From Cellulomonas sp. NS3 (GTDB lineage Bacteria; Actinomycetota; Actinomycetes; Actinomycetales; Cellulomonadaceae), in contig NZ_CP103289.1 of the NCBI RefSeq assembly GCF_024757985.1, positions 2,294,001 through 2,358,000 of the forward strand: 64,000 nucleotides of DNA, in the 5' to 3' direction. Below the pieces are notes generated by a model that ran no database searches, was not told where the DNA came from, and saw nothing but the letters and a program-made list of their open reading frames with translations. Positions 7,424 through 18,841 of the stretch are shown here, piece after piece (within the stretch, counting starts at the first letter, position 1; each line of letters starts with the position of its first letter). The position numbers and the translations under genes were made by a program.

Positions 7424-9277
7424 TCAGTCGACGGCGTCCACCACGGCGGTCGTCAGCACCGCGACCCCGCGCGCGGGCAGCACGAGCCGCGTCGTGGGGT
7501 CCTCGTCGTCCGGCGGCAGGAGCGTCGCGGGCGACCACGCGGCCGCGACTGTGAACGGTCCGCCCGCACCCAGCGGGACCGTGCGCTCGGCGTGCGCAAG
7601 GTTGACCGCCACCCGGGCGCCCCCGCGGTGCACGACGAGCCAGCCCTCCCAGGGGCCGACCGGCTCGTCGGACGCGTCGTGCGCCACCTCGGCGCCGGCG
7701 TCCGGGGCGTCGTCCCCCTCGAACCGGACCGACGTCGCCGTGAGGTCGCCCGACGCCAGGTCGGGGTCGCTGCGCCGGAGCGCCACGAGCTCGCGGTACC
7801 AGTCGAGCAGCTCGGCGTGCGGCTCGCGGGACGGCTCGGTCCAGTCGAGCCGGCTGCGCTCGACGGTCTTCGGGGACTGGGGGTCCGGCACCTCGACGTC
7901 GCCGCCGTACAGCGCCGTCCAGCCGTGCCCGCCGAACTCCCGGCGGCGACCTTCGCGGACGGCCTGCGCGAGGTCCGGCTCCGGGTGGTCCGTGAAGTAC
8001 ATCCAGGGCGTGCGTGCGCCCCACTCCTCGCCCATGAAGAGCATCGGGGTGAACGGGGACAGCAGCACGAGCGCCGCCTCGGCCGCGAGCGCACCCGGGT
8101 CGAGCCGCTCCGAGGGCCGGTCGCCGAGCGCGCGGTTGCCGACCTGGTCGTGGTCGGAGGCGAAGACGACGAAGCGGTGACCGTCCGTGCCGGGCGGCAC
8201 CGGCCGGCCCCACTCGCGGCCCCGGAACGTCGAGTACGTGCCGGCGTGCACGAACACCTCGGTGAGCGCGGTGCGCAGGACCTCGGGGGTCCCGAAGTCG
8301 ACGTAGTAGCCGTGCCGCTCGCCGGTCACGAGCGCGTGCACGGCGTGGTGGACGTCGTCGGCCCACTGCGCGGTCATGCCCCAGCCGCCCTGGCTCGTCG
8401 GCGTGAGGGACACGGTGTCGTTGAGGTCCGTCTCGGCGACGAGCGACAGCGGCCGGCCGAGCTCCTCCTGCAGCGCAGCGACCTCGTCGGAGAGCTGGGC
8501 GAGCAGGTGCACGGGGGAGTCGTCGACGAGCGCGTGCACCGCGTCGAGCCGCAGCGCGTCGACGTGGAAGTCGGTGAACCAGCGCAGCGCGCTGTCGCAG
8601 ATCCACCGGCGGACCTCGTGCGAGCCGCGGCCGTCGAGGTTGATCGCGGAGCCCCACGGCGTCTGGTGCGCGTCGGTGAAGTACGGCCCGAACACACCGA
8701 GGTAGTTGCCCGACGGCCCGAGGTGGTTGTGCACGACGTCGAGGCACACCGCGAGCCCGAGCCCGTGCGCGGCGTCGACGAACTCCTGCAGCGCGGCCGG
8801 GCCGCCATAGGGCTCGTGCACGCTGTACAGGCCGACGCCGTCGTAGCCCCAGCCGTGCTCGCCGTTGAACGCGGCGAGCGGCATGAGCTCGACCACGTCG
8901 ACGCCGAGGGAGACCAGGTGCTCGAGCCGGCGCGCGGCGGCGGCGAGCGTGCCCTCGGGGGTGAACGTGCCGACGTGCAGCTCGTAGACGACCGCGCCGC
9001 GGACGTCGACCCCGGACCAGCCGGCGTCGCGCCACGTGTGCGCGGACGCGTCGAACACCCGGCTCGGGCCGTGCACGCCCGCGGGCTGCCACGCGCTGCG
9101 CGGGTCCGGGGCCGGGTCGCCCCGGTCGACCGCGAACGCGTAGTCGGTGCCGGGGGCGAGGTCCCCGTCCGCAGTCCACCAGTCGTCGTCCGCGCGGGTC
9201 ATCGACCGGCGCTCGTCACCCAGCACGAGCTCGACCGCCCGCGCCCTCGGTGCCCACACACGTGCCTGCACGGTCAT
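7424..9277 (-). CDS. treZ: Malto-oligosyltrehalose trehalohydrolase (TreZ)
   Basis: Releases trehalose from maltooligosyltrehalose, the last step of the TreYZ pathway. The 617-residue GH13 protein has an N-terminal CBM48-like domain (MTVQARVWAPRA...), the (beta/alpha)8 barrel with nucleophile motif FHVDALRLDAVH, acid/base motif SLVAETDLND and FASDHDQVGN, and a C-terminal beta domain. Its ATG overlaps the treY stop as ATGA. It ends 29 bases from the convergent GNAT-kinase gene. Length is slightly above the usual 580 owing to an acidic loop before the C-terminal domain. Confidence 0.96.
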   Translation of the reverse strand: MTVQARVWAPRARAVELVLGDERRSMTRADDDWWTADGDLAPGTDYAFAVDRGDPAPDPRSAWQPAGVHGPSRVFDASAHTWRDAGWSGVDVRGAVVYELHVGTFTPEGTLAAAARRLEHLVSLGVDVVELMPLAAFNGEHGWGYDGVGLYSVHEPYGGPAALQEFVDAAHGLGLAVCLDVVHNHLGPSGNYLGVFGPYFTDAHQTPWGSAINLDGRGSHEVRRWICDSALRWFTDFHVDALRLDAVHALVDDSPVHLLAQLSDEVAALQEELGRPLSLVAETDLNDTVSLTPTSQGGWGMTAQWADDVHHAVHALVTGERHGYYVDFGTPEVLRTALTEVFVHAGTYSTFRGREWGRPVPPGTDGHRFVVFASDHDQVGNRALGDRPSERLDPGALAAEAALVLLSPFTPMLFMGEEWGARTPWMYFTDHPEPDLAQAVREGRRREFGGHGWTALYGGDVEVPDPQSPKTVERSRLDWTEPSREPHAELLDWYRELVALRRSDPDLASGDLTATSVRFEGDDAPDAGAEVAHDASDEPVGPWEGWLVVHRGGARVAVNLAHAERTVPLGAGGPFTVAAAWSPATLLPPDDEDPTTRLVLPARGVAVLTTAVVDAVD

Positions 9278-11789
9278 CCCTCCGATCGGACCAGGAGCGC
9301 CACGGGGAAGCGGTCGAGCAGCGGGGCGACCTCCTGGACGCCGCCCGCCACCTCGTGCCCGGTGAGCACGTCGTGCCACGTGCCGTCGGGCAGCGCGACC
9401 GTGTGGTCCGCCCACCCGCCGAGCCGCTCGAGGCCGACGCCGAGGCGCGTCGCCAGCGTCACGACGCGCGGGACGCCGGCGACGGTCCGGGTGAACGACA
9501 CGAGGTGGCCCGAGGAGTGCGCGAGCGCGCGGTAGCCGGCGTCGGGACCGGTGAACACCTCGGGCAGGTCGCGGCGCACGCGCAGGGCGCGCGACGTCAC
9601 GAGCAGCTTCTCGTCGGCGAGGTCGCGGGGGCCGGCGCCCTCGTCGAGCCGCGCGAGCCGGGCCTCGAGGGCCGCGGTGTCGACGGGCCGGCGGTTGTCG
9701 GGGTCGACCAGCGCGACCGACGGCACCTCGGTGCCCTGGTAGACGTCGGGGATGCCGGGGAGCGTGAGCTGGACGAGCTTGGTGCCGAGCGTCGCCGCCC
9801 GGACCGCGCCCCGCGTGCGCTGCTCCCAGTGCGCGAGCAGGTCGACGCACGTGTCGTCGGTCAGCACGCGCTGGGCCATGTCGAGCACCGCCGCCTCGTA
9901 CGCCGCGTCGGGCTCGGTCCACGTCGTGCGGCTCTTGGCCTCGCGGATCGCCTTCGTCAGGTACTCGGTGAGCCGGTCGGCGGTGAGCGGGCCCTCGGGG
10001 GTCCACGTCCCGGCGAGCGTCTGCCACAGCAGGTTCTCGGTGCGCCCGTCGAGCAGCGCGCCGCGGTACGGGGCCGACGCGGCGCGGAGCCGGTCGACCA
10101 GTGCGGACCACTCCACGGGCAGCTCGCTCAGCACGCCGAGGCGGTTGCGGGTGTCCTCGCTGCGCTTGGTGTCGTGCGTCGAGAGCGTCGTCATGCCGAG
10201 CGGGGTGTGCGTCTGCGCGCGGGCCGCCCACGTCGCGAGCTCCGTCGGCGTCAGCGCGAAGCGGTCCGGCTCGCCGCCGACCTCGGTCAGCCCGGTCAGG
10301 TGCGTCCAGCGGTAGAACGCGGTGTCCTCGACGCCCTTGGCCATGACCGCGCCGCACGTCTGCTGGAAACGGACCACGAGCTCGTCGCGGCGCGGGCTGC
10401 GGGTCCGGCCCGCGCTGCCCGCCTCGCGCCCGAGGAGCAGGTCGACGAGCACGTCCATCGTCGCGGCGCGCTCGGGGGCGAGCCGGGCCCGGGCCGACGC
10501 GGCGGCGGCCTCCATCGCCTCGAGCGAGTCGGGGTGCACGGCCTCCCCCGGGATGACGTACGCGCGGTACCGGTCGAAGGCGACGAGCAGCTCGACGAGG
10601 CAGTCCTGCAGCGCGCGCCACGTGTGGTCGCGCAGGCGCAGGTCCTCGCGGCAGATCGCCGCGGCGAGCTCGGTGAGGCGGAACACCTCCGCGTACAGCG
10701 CGCCGTCGACGACCTCGCGCTTGGCCTCGTCGACGATCGAGGGCAGCGAGTCGGACGTGTCGTTCGTCAGGCGGTGCATGGCCGCGCCCAGCACGGCTGC
10801 GCCGCCCGGGTCGACGAACGTCTGCTGGATGCGCCACAGCGCCTCGTAGCCCGTCGTGCCCGCGGTGTCCCAGTCGTTCGGGAGCTCCTCCTCACCCTGG
10901 AGGATCTTCTCGACGACGACCCACGCGCCGTCCGTGCGCTCGCGCAGCCGGGCCAGGTACCCCGCGGGGTCGGCCAGGCCGTCCGGGTGGTCGATCCGCA
11001 GGCCGTCGAGCGTGCCGTCGGCGAGCAGGTCGAGGATCAGCCGGTGCGTCGCGTCGAAGACCTCGGGGTCCTCGACGCGGATCGCCGCGAGCGTCCCGAC
11101 GTCGAAGAACCGCCGGTAGTTGAGCTCCTCGTCCGCGACCCGCCAGTACGCGAGCCGGTAGTGCTGGCGCTCGAGCAGCTCGGCGAGGGGCAGGGCCTCC
11201 GTGCCGGCACGCACCGGGAACACGTGGTCGAAGTACCGCAGGACCGTCGTCGTGCCCTCGGTGCCAGGGACCTCGACCTCGTCGAGCGACAGCTCGTCGC
11301 GGGCGAGGACCGCCCCGATGCGGTCGCCGAGCACCGGCATGAGCACGGCGCCGTCACCCGAGGCCCAGTCGACGTCGAACCACGCCGCGAACGGCGACTC
11401 GGGTCCGTCGACGAGCACCGACCACAGCGCGCGGTTGTGCCACACGGGCGTCGGGACGGCCATGTGGTTCGGCACGATGTCGAGGACGAGCCCGAGCCCG
11501 GCGCCGTGCGCGGTGTCCGCGAGCCGGCGCAGCGCGGGCAGCCCGCCGAGCACGGGGGAGACCTCGTCGTGGTCGACGACGTCGTACCCGTGCGTCGAGC
11601 CCGGCGCGGCGCGCAGGATCGGCGACAGGTACACGTGCGTGACGCCGAGCGCGGCCAGGTACGGCACGCGCTGCGCGACGTCGTCGAGCGTGAGGTCCTC
11701 GCCGAGCTGGACCCGGTACGTCGACACGGGGACCGGGTGACCCTCGCCGACGAGCCGGCGCGCCGGTGTCCCCGGTCGGGGCGACTCGC

Positions 11790-11793
<4 letters not shown>
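9274..11793 (-). CDS. treY: Malto-oligosyltrehalose synthase (TreY)
   Basis: Intramolecular transglucosylase that converts the reducing-end alpha-1,4 bond of a maltodextrin into alpha-1,1, giving maltooligosyltrehalose. The 839-residue protein starts near VSTYRVQLGEDLTLDD, has YLSPILRAAPGSTHGYD, VPNHMAV, the nucleophile motif DGLRIDHPDGL and VVVEKIL, and the C-terminal LTLPGIPDVYQGTE of the family. I chose the GTG at 11793 because it overlaps the glgX stop (GTGA); this adds a 27-residue N-terminal lead before the conserved STYRVQL. Confidence 0.95.
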
Positions 11794-13955
<2,162 letters not shown>

Positions 13956-13988
13956 CTGCCCAGAGTGCCAGGGAGCGTGCGGGGTCCG

Positions 13989-14000
13989 CCTCCCGGGAGG
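13989..14000. promoter_or_regulatory. Palindrome upstream of glgX-treYZ
   Basis: CCTCCCGGGAGG is a perfect 12-bp palindrome in the 73-base gap between glgX and the upstream mutarotase gene. It could be an operator or a small hairpin. A second partial palindrome, GTGACG-AG-CGTCAC at 14019-14032, overlaps the upstream gene's stop codon. Neither matches a regulator site I can name. Confidence 0.3.
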
Positions 14001-14028
14001 ACCTGGTCGCCTGCTCAGGTGACGAGCG

Positions 14029-14943
14029 TCACGCGGTGTCGCCCGCCCCGGTGGCCACGACCAGCGACTGCACGAGCCGATGCGTCGCACCGGGTGCGAG
14101 GTGCACCGCCGCCGCGCCGACGTTCGCGGCCTCGACGCAGACCATGCCGGGCCACTCGTCGTCGCCGAGGTCGGCCATCGCGCGGGCCTTGCCGACCCAC
14201 GGGTTCCACACGACCGTCGAGCCCGAGCCGTCCTTGGCGACGGTCACGGTGCGGTCGAGCGCCGGGTCCACGACGCGGACCGTCGCTCCGCTCGCGTACA
14301 CCCGGTCGGTCTCCGCGGTGAACCGCACGGGCTCGTCGCCCTGGCGCGCGTCCACCGGTCCTCCGGAGGCGGGCGCCTTGTCGACGTAGGACGCCCCCTC
14401 GAGGCCCTCGACGGTGACGCCGCGCACGTCGCCCACGGCGAGGTAGGTGTGCAGCGCGTCCGTCAGCGTGACGGGGGCGTCGTCGTGGTTCGTCACCGCG
14501 AGCTCGAGGCGCAGCGTCCCGCCCACGGTGACCCGGTACGTCGCTGCGAAGCGGTGCGGCCACGCCGAGGCCCGGGTGGCATCCGAGTCCGCGAGCCCCA
14601 GCTCGAGCGTCACGTCGCCCGACGCGTCCTCCGCGGCGCCCCGCAGCTCCCAGGCCGTCGTGCGCGCCCAGCCGTGCGCCGGTGCGTCCGCCGCCGCAGG
14701 GTGCGCGCCGAACCACGGGAAGCAGATCGGCACCCCGCCGCGGATCGGCGCGCCCGCCTCGAAGCGGCTCGCCGCGCTCGTCCACAGCACCGGCTCCTGG
14801 CCGCTCGGCTGCCAGGCCGTCACGTGCGCGCCGTGCAGGTACACCTCGGCGGTCGCGTGCGGGGTCTCGACGCGCACGCACGCGAGGCCGCCGCGGCCCT
14901 CAGCGAGCCGGACCGACGGGGGCAGGGCGGGAAGGGCAGGCAT
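14029..14943 (-). CDS. D-hexose-6-phosphate mutarotase-like protein (YeaD family)
   Basis: A 304-residue aldose-1-epimerase superfamily protein of the YeaD type, which interconverts anomers of hexose 6-phosphates. Visible motifs are EVYLHGAHVTAWQPSGQEPVL (cut to HGAHVTAWQPSG), APIRGGVPICFPWFGAH with the substrate-binding Arg, HGWARTTAWEL with the catalytic His, and VVWNPWVGKARAMADLGDDEW (key VVWNPW). It precedes the glgX-treYZ operon on the same strand with 73 bases between, so it may share a role in glycogen/trehalose carbon flow. ATG at 14943 with GGAG six bases upstream. Confidence 0.92.
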   Translation of the reverse strand: MPALPALPPSVRLAEGRGGLACVRVETPHATAEVYLHGAHVTAWQPSGQEPVLWTSAASRFEAGAPIRGGVPICFPWFGAHPAAADAPAHGWARTTAWELRGAAEDASGDVTLELGLADSDATRASAWPHRFAATYRVTVGGTLRLELAVTNHDDAPVTLTDALHTYLAVGDVRGVTVEGLEGASYVDKAPASGGPVDARQGDEPVRFTAETDRVYASGATVRVVDPALDRTVTVAKDGSGSTVVWNPWVGKARAMADLGDDEWPGMVCVEAANVGAAAVHLAPGATHRLVQSLVVATGAGDTA

Positions 14944-14951
14944 GACGCTCC

Positions 14952-15218
14952 TCAACGGGCTGGGCGGGCGCGGCCGGCGCTCGCGGGCGCCGGTGCCCCG
15001 ACGTCCACCCGGGCCGCGCCGGGTCGTGCGACGAGCGTACTGAGCGCCACCGGACCGGCGGGGCCCGGCGGGCTGCTCGAGCCTGCCGGGGCGCCCGAGG
15101 ACGGCGCGGGCGGGAGGCGGGCCGCGAGCGGGCGCACGGGGCGGATCGCGGCCACGAGGGCGAGCACGTCCGCGGAGCGCGGGTCGCCGGTCAACGGGCT
15201 GCCGTCGAGGTCGCTCAT
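14952..15218 (-). CDS. Possible small hypothetical protein upstream of the mutarotase gene
   Basis: An 88-codon ORF starting MSDLDGSPLTGDPRSADVLA, whose first 45 codons use G or C almost without exception at the third position, the signature of real genes in this genome. It is rich in Ala and Pro, has no recognisable domain, and ends eight bases before the mutarotase ATG, so it would be translated with it. No convincing Shine-Dalgarno precedes its ATG. It could also be a random open frame in GC-rich DNA. Confidence 0.35.
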   Translation of the reverse strand: MSDLDGSPLTGDPRSADVLALVAAIRPVRPLAARLPPAPSSGAPAGSSSPPGPAGPVALSTLVARPGAARVDVGAPAPASAGRARPAR

Positions 15219-15505
15219 CGTCCGGCCCGCGCGGGCTCGGCAGCGGCCGGGGCGGTGCCTGTGCGTCGGTCCACGGTGGTGCTCCGCTCTGCTCGGTCCT
15301 CGTCCTGGGAGGAGCCACGACGACGTGCCCTGATGCGTCCGCGCGCCCGGCGTCTTCCGGGTGCAGGGGTCCGCGGCACAGGCCACGGCGGACGGACGGA
15401 TCGACCCTCGGCGGGGACCGGTTCCGGCCGACCGTCCGACCCCTCCGGTGGCGCGCCCACCAGTGCGCTCGTACGGTCGAGGGACACGACCGGAGGAGGT
15501 TCGTC
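15219..15505. other. Intergenic region with candidate csbD promoter
   Basis: 287 bases between the possible small ORF and csbD. The only signal I see is TACGGT at 15472-15477, a TANNNT -10 candidate that would give csbD a short untranslated leader containing its strong Shine-Dalgarno GGAGGAGG at 15492-15499. No -35 of known consensus is evident. The open frames here are out of register with normal codon use. Confidence 0.4.
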
Positions 15506-15679
15506 ATGGGACTCGACGACAAGATCGGCAACGCGGCCGAGGATCTGCAGGGCAAGGGCAAGGAGGCGGCGGGCCGCGCGAGCGGCGACCGTGACCTCGA
15601 GGCCGAGGGCCGCACGGACCAGACGAAGGCCGACGTGAAGCAGGCCGGCGAGAAGATCAAGGACGTCTTCAAGAACTGA
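15506..15679 (+). CDS. CsbD-family general stress protein
   Basis: A 57-residue hydrophilic protein starting MGLDDKIGNAAEDLQGKGKE and ending KIKDVFKN, the typical CsbD pattern (DKIxGxAxxxxGKxKExxG repeated, with Asp/Lys-rich helices). CsbD was first described as a sigma-B-controlled stress protein in Bacillus; its molecular function is not established. Strong Shine-Dalgarno GGAGGAGG seven bases upstream and a stable terminator follow it, so it is a monocistronic unit. Confidence 0.9.
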   Translation: MGLDDKIGNAAEDLQGKGKEAAGRASGDRDLEAEGRTDQTKADVKQAGEKIKDVFKN

Positions 15680-15700
15680 CGCCGCCCGCACGACACCCCG

Positions 15701-15729
15701 GGCCGGTCGCTCCCACGGAGCGGCCGGCC
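15701..15729 (+). terminator. Terminator after csbD
   Basis: Inverted repeat GGCCGGTCGCTCC / GGAGCGGCCGGCC, 13 pairs with one G-U pair and a 3-base loop, 21 bases after the csbD stop. There is no T-tract, as is usual in high-GC actinobacteria. It may also serve the convergent gene ending at 15800. Confidence 0.7.
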
Positions 15730-15799
15730 CGTCGTCGTGCACGGGCGACGTGCCCGGGGAAGGGGAGGCCGTACCCGTCCCGGCGACGTGGGAGGGGCG

Positions 15800-16543
15800 T
15801 CAGCCTGCCACGTGGTGCGTGCGGGCCGCGGCGTACGACGGCTCGCGCAGCCGCGCCGCCCAGGGCGCGAGCGCCAGGCCCGGCAGCGGGTGCAGGACCG
15901 CGTCGAAGCGCAGGACGGAGTCCACGGTGGCCTGCGCGGGGCCGCCGACGACGAGCTCGCCGAACTCGTGCCAGCGTCCCGTCGGTGTCGCGTGCCCGAG
16001 CCGCAGGTGCCAGGGGTCCGCCGCGAGCTCGCGCGCGAGCGTGTCGAGGTCGGCGGGCAGGACGCGGGGCCCGGGCTCGGCGACGAGCAGGACGGGGCCC
16101 GACGGCGTCCGGTAGGGCAGGAGGCTCCCGTAGGGCCCGCCCGAAGGGGCGCGGTGCGGCGTGAGCAGGAACCTGCCGACCCGCCCGAGACCCGTGGTCG
16201 ACAGGAGCAGGTCCGACGGGCCGTCCACGCCGTCGAGCCGCAGCGCGAGGCCCTGGACGTCCGGCAGCGGTGCGGGCACCCCGCCCGACCGCGACACGCG
16301 GGCGATCCCGCGGTCGGTGCCGGGCTCGTCGAGCCAGCGCGCGCCGGTCGGACGCGGCGAGCCGAACCGGATCACGGTGGCCTGCAGCGTCGCACCGTCC
16401 GGGTGCAGCGGCCGCGCGCCCCGCAGCGCCGTCACCGCGCGCGTGAGCACGCCCAGCGCCGCGCCGGCCAGGGAGGCGCCGGCAGCCGCGCGCGGCACGG
16501 GAGCGGGCAGGGTGCCGTGGTCGGCGTCGTCGAGCGGGCGCAT
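15800..16543 (-). CDS. Conserved actinobacterial protein, possibly catalase-fold related
   Basis: A 247-residue protein with an N-terminal hydrophobic Ala/Gly stretch and the conserved-looking core PLPDVQGLALRLDGVDGP, DLLLSTTGLGRVGRFLLTP, YGSLLPYRTPSGPVLLV and a C-terminal FDAVLHPLPGLALAPW. The segment R-x(4)-S-R-S-G-G-x-PxPLPDVxGLAxR resembles the start of heme catalase domains, but catalytic His and Asn are not obvious. Similar proteins are named phosphodiesterase in some genomes, which I would not rely on. ATG at 16543, divergent from the SRPBCC gene. Confidence 0.75.
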   Translation of the reverse strand: MRPLDDADHGTLPAPVPRAAAGASLAGAALGVLTRAVTALRGARPLHPDGATLQATVIRFGSPRPTGARWLDEPGTDRGIARVSRSGGVPAPLPDVQGLALRLDGVDGPSDLLLSTTGLGRVGRFLLTPHRAPSGGPYGSLLPYRTPSGPVLLVAEPGPRVLPADLDTLARELAADPWHLRLGHATPTGRWHEFGELVVGGPAQATVDSVLRFDAVLHPLPGLALAPWAARLREPSYAAARTHHVAG

Positions 16544-16861
16544 CCCACGATCGTGGCGCTCGCGGGCGTCGGGCGCACGTCCAGGTCGGGACCGTCCACG
16601 GGGACGGCGGTCTGCGCGGGAGGCGGTCGACGCGGCGCCCGGCGCGCCGTCGGGCCCCCTGAGCAGGCGTTCCGATTGCCGGTGCCGCCGTTCGGGCGCA
16701 GGCTCGGTGTCCAGGAGGCGTCCGCGTCTCCCGGAACCGGTCGGGCCGCTCCCGGTGGCAGAAGCACCCGACCCGTCCCGTCCGACCCGGACCGCGACCG
16801 ACCGGTCACGGAACCCGCACCCCCGGCGACACGTCCCGCGTCGTCGGTGACAGGAGGCCCC
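16544..16861. other. Divergent intergenic region without clear genes
   Basis: 318 bases between two divergent genes. The downstream end holds the Shine-Dalgarno ACAGGAGG for the SRPBCC gene. I see no credible ORF, terminator or named operator. TTCCGATTGCC around 16671 is the least GC-rich stretch and may lie in a promoter, but no -35/-10 pair is convincing. Confidence 0.4.
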
Positions 16862-17404
16862 ATGAGCGTCCACGCCGCGATCACCGTGCGCCGACCCCTC
16901 GACGAGGTCTACGCGTACTGGTCCGACTTCACGAACTTCCCCCGCTTCATGGCGCACGTCGAGCAGGTCACGCTCGCGCCCGACGGCACCTCGCACTGGC
17001 GGGTGTCCGGCCCGATGGGCACGCACGTCGAGTGGGACGCGCGCGTGGTCGAGGCCGACGCACCGCGCCTGCTGCGCTGGGAGTCGGTCGGCAGCGCCGA
17101 CGTCGAGAACTCCGGCAGCGTGCGCCTGACGGAGGCGCCGGGGGACCAGGGCACCGAGGTCCGCGTCGAGATCGACTACCGCACACCCGGCGGCAAGGTC
17201 GGCGAGCTCGTCGCCCGGCTCTTCGGGGAGCAGCCGCGCCAGCAGGTCGAGGACGACCTGCGCCGGTTCAAGCAGGTCCTCGAGACGGGCGACATCGTGC
17301 GCTCCGAGGGCAGCCCGGGGGGCACGCGCGCGGGCAACCAGGCGCGTCAGCGGACCGCGGAACCCGTCGAGCAGGCGCCCGAGGGCGCGCTCGGCGCCGG
17401 CTGA
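16862..17404 (+). CDS. SRPBCC (START-like) family protein
   Basis: A 180-residue protein with a hydrophobic-ligand-binding SRPBCC fold: MSVHAAITVRRPLDEVYAYW at the start, then FTNFPRFMAHVEQV, WRVSGPMGTHVEWDARVVE and a C-terminal helix. This resembles the polyketide-cyclase/dehydrase-like proteins common in actinobacteria; the ligand is unknown. The last 30 residues are low-complexity and charged. AGGAGG lies six bases before the ATG. It precedes a zinc alcohol dehydrogenase and a second SRPBCC gene on the same strand, separated by a repeat-containing gap. Confidence 0.88.
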   Translation: MSVHAAITVRRPLDEVYAYWSDFTNFPRFMAHVEQVTLAPDGTSHWRVSGPMGTHVEWDARVVEADAPRLLRWESVGSADVENSGSVRLTEAPGDQGTEVRVEIDYRTPGGKVGELVARLFGEQPRQQVEDDLRRFKQVLETGDIVRSEGSPGGTRAGNQARQRTAEPVEQAPEGALGAG

Positions 17405-17472
17405 CCCGCCGGGCGCCCCGACGGGCCGCGGCGGCGATCCGCACGCTGGGCCGGCAGCGACGCACGACCGTG

Positions 17473-17556
17473 CACGACGAGCACCACGACGAGCACGACG
17501 ACGAGCACGACGACGAGCACGACGACGAGCACGACGACCAGCACGACGACCAGCAG
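17473..17556 (+). repeat. Seven 12-bp tandem repeats (GACGACGAGCAC)
   Basis: Seven consecutive 12-base units, consensus GACGACGAGCAC, with variants CACGACGAGCAC (first two) and GACGACCAGCAC (last two). On the plus strand one frame would read repeated Asp-Asp-Glu-His, and on the minus strand Val/Leu repeats. The frame carrying Asp/His repeats could begin at a GTG at 17470 but runs on into non-coding composition, so I do not call a gene. Copy number probably varies between strains. Confidence 0.8.
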
Positions 17557-17668
17557 GCACGAGCAGCACCCCGTGGGCGCGCCGCGGCCGGCCCCGCACG
17601 GGCCGCACCCGGACAGCGAGCCCCGCGGGCACACCGCGGGACCGCGGGCCGACGACGAGAGGGACGAG

Positions 17669-18841
17669 ATGCGCGCGAACAGGTGGATGGGCAAGGGAGT
17701 CGTCGAGGTCGGGGAGGTCCCCGACCCGCAGATCCTCAGCCCGCGGGACGCGATCGTGAAGGTCACGTCGACCGCGATCTGCGGGTCCGACCTGCACATG
17801 TACGGCGGCTTCATCCCGACGATGGAGAAGGGCGACGTCGTCGGGCACGAGTTCATGGGCGAGGTCGTCGAGGTCGGCAGCGCGGCGGGGAACCTGCGGG
17901 TCGGCGACCGCGTCGTCGTGCCGTTCCCGATCTCGTGCGGGGCGTGCACGCAGTGCGTGCGGCGCAACTACTCCCTGTGCGAGAACTCCAACCCGAACGC
18001 CGGCATGGCCGAGAAGGTCATGGGCTACTCGCCCGCCGGGATCTTCGGGTACTCCCACATGCTCGGCGGGTTCGCCGGGGGTCAGGCCGAGTACGTGCGC
18101 GTGCCGTTCGCGGACGTCGGCCCGCTGAAGATCGAGCACGACCTGACGGACGAGCAGGTGCTCTTCCTGTCCGACATCTTCCCGACCGCCTACATGGGCG
18201 CCGAGATGTGCGACATCAGGCCCGGTGACGTCGTCGCGGTGTGGGGCGCCGGGCCGATCGGCCAGCTCGCCGTCGCGAGCGCCTACCTGCTCGGCGCCGG
18301 CAAGGTCGTGGCCATCGACCGGTTCGACTACCGGCTGCGGATCGCGCAGGAGAAGGCCGGCGCCATCCCGGTCAACTACGAGGAGCAGGACGTCAAGGAG
18401 GCGCTCCTCGACATCACCGCGGGCCGCGGCCCGGACGCGGTGATCGACGCCGTCGGCATGGAGGCGCACCACCACGTCGGCGCGATCAACGCCTACGACA
18501 AGGTCATGCAGGCCGTGAAGCTCGAGCCGGACCGCGCCGGCGCTCTGCGCGACGCGGTGCTCAACGTGCGCAACGGCGGGGTCGTGTCGGTCGTCGGGGT
18601 CTACGGGGGGTTCGTCGACAAGTTCCCGATGGGCGCCGTCGTCAACCGCTCGCTGACCCTGCGCTCGGGCCAGTGCCACACGCACCGGTACATGCAGCCG
18701 CTGCTCGACCGTATCGTCGCCGGCGAGATCGACCCGAGCTTCGTGATCAGCCACCGCATGACGCTCGACGAGGCCCCCGCGGGCTTCGAGATGTTCCGCG
18801 AGAAGGCGGACGGCTGCAACAAGATCGTGATGACGCCGTGA
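17669..18841 (+). CDS. Zinc-dependent alcohol dehydrogenase (MDR superfamily)
   Basis: A 390-residue medium-chain dehydrogenase. Catalytic zinc ligands appear in ICGSDLHMYGG and GDVVGHEFMGE; the structural zinc cysteines are in CGACTQCVRRNYSLCEN; the NAD-binding motif is AVWGAGPIGQLA. The closest named group is glutathione-independent formaldehyde/threonine dehydrogenase-like ADHs; substrate not determinable. ATG at 17669 has GGGACGAG upstream; a longer frame from 17573 starts in low-complexity sequence and is less likely. The last codons overlap the next gene by GTGA. Confidence 0.92.
   Translation: MRANRWMGKGVVEVGEVPDPQILSPRDAIVKVTSTAICGSDLHMYGGFIPTMEKGDVVGHEFMGEVVEVGSAAGNLRVGDRVVVPFPISCGACTQCVRRNYSLCENSNPNAGMAEKVMGYSPAGIFGYSHMLGGFAGGQAEYVRVPFADVGPLKIEHDLTDEQVLFLSDIFPTAYMGAEMCDIRPGDVVAVWGAGPIGQLAVASAYLLGAGKVVAIDRFDYRLRIAQEKAGAIPVNYEEQDVKEALLDITAGRGPDAVIDAVGMEAHHHVGAINAYDKVMQAVKLEPDRAGALRDAVLNVRNGGVVSVVGVYGGFVDKFPMGAVVNRSLTLRSGQCHTHRYMQPLLDRIVAGEIDPSFVISHRMTLDEAPAGFEMFREKADGCNKIVMTP

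Noticed and set aside
5076-9179. Open minus-strand frame of 1367 codons across zapE, GNAT-kinase and treZ
   Set aside because: Antisense/off-frame reading of three well-supported genes.
17473-17556. CRISPR array
   Set aside because: Contiguous 12-bp units with no spacers.
17470-17660. Asp/His-repeat peptide from the 12-bp tandem repeat
   Set aside because: No start with a ribosome site, and after the repeat the frame lacks coding codon bias.
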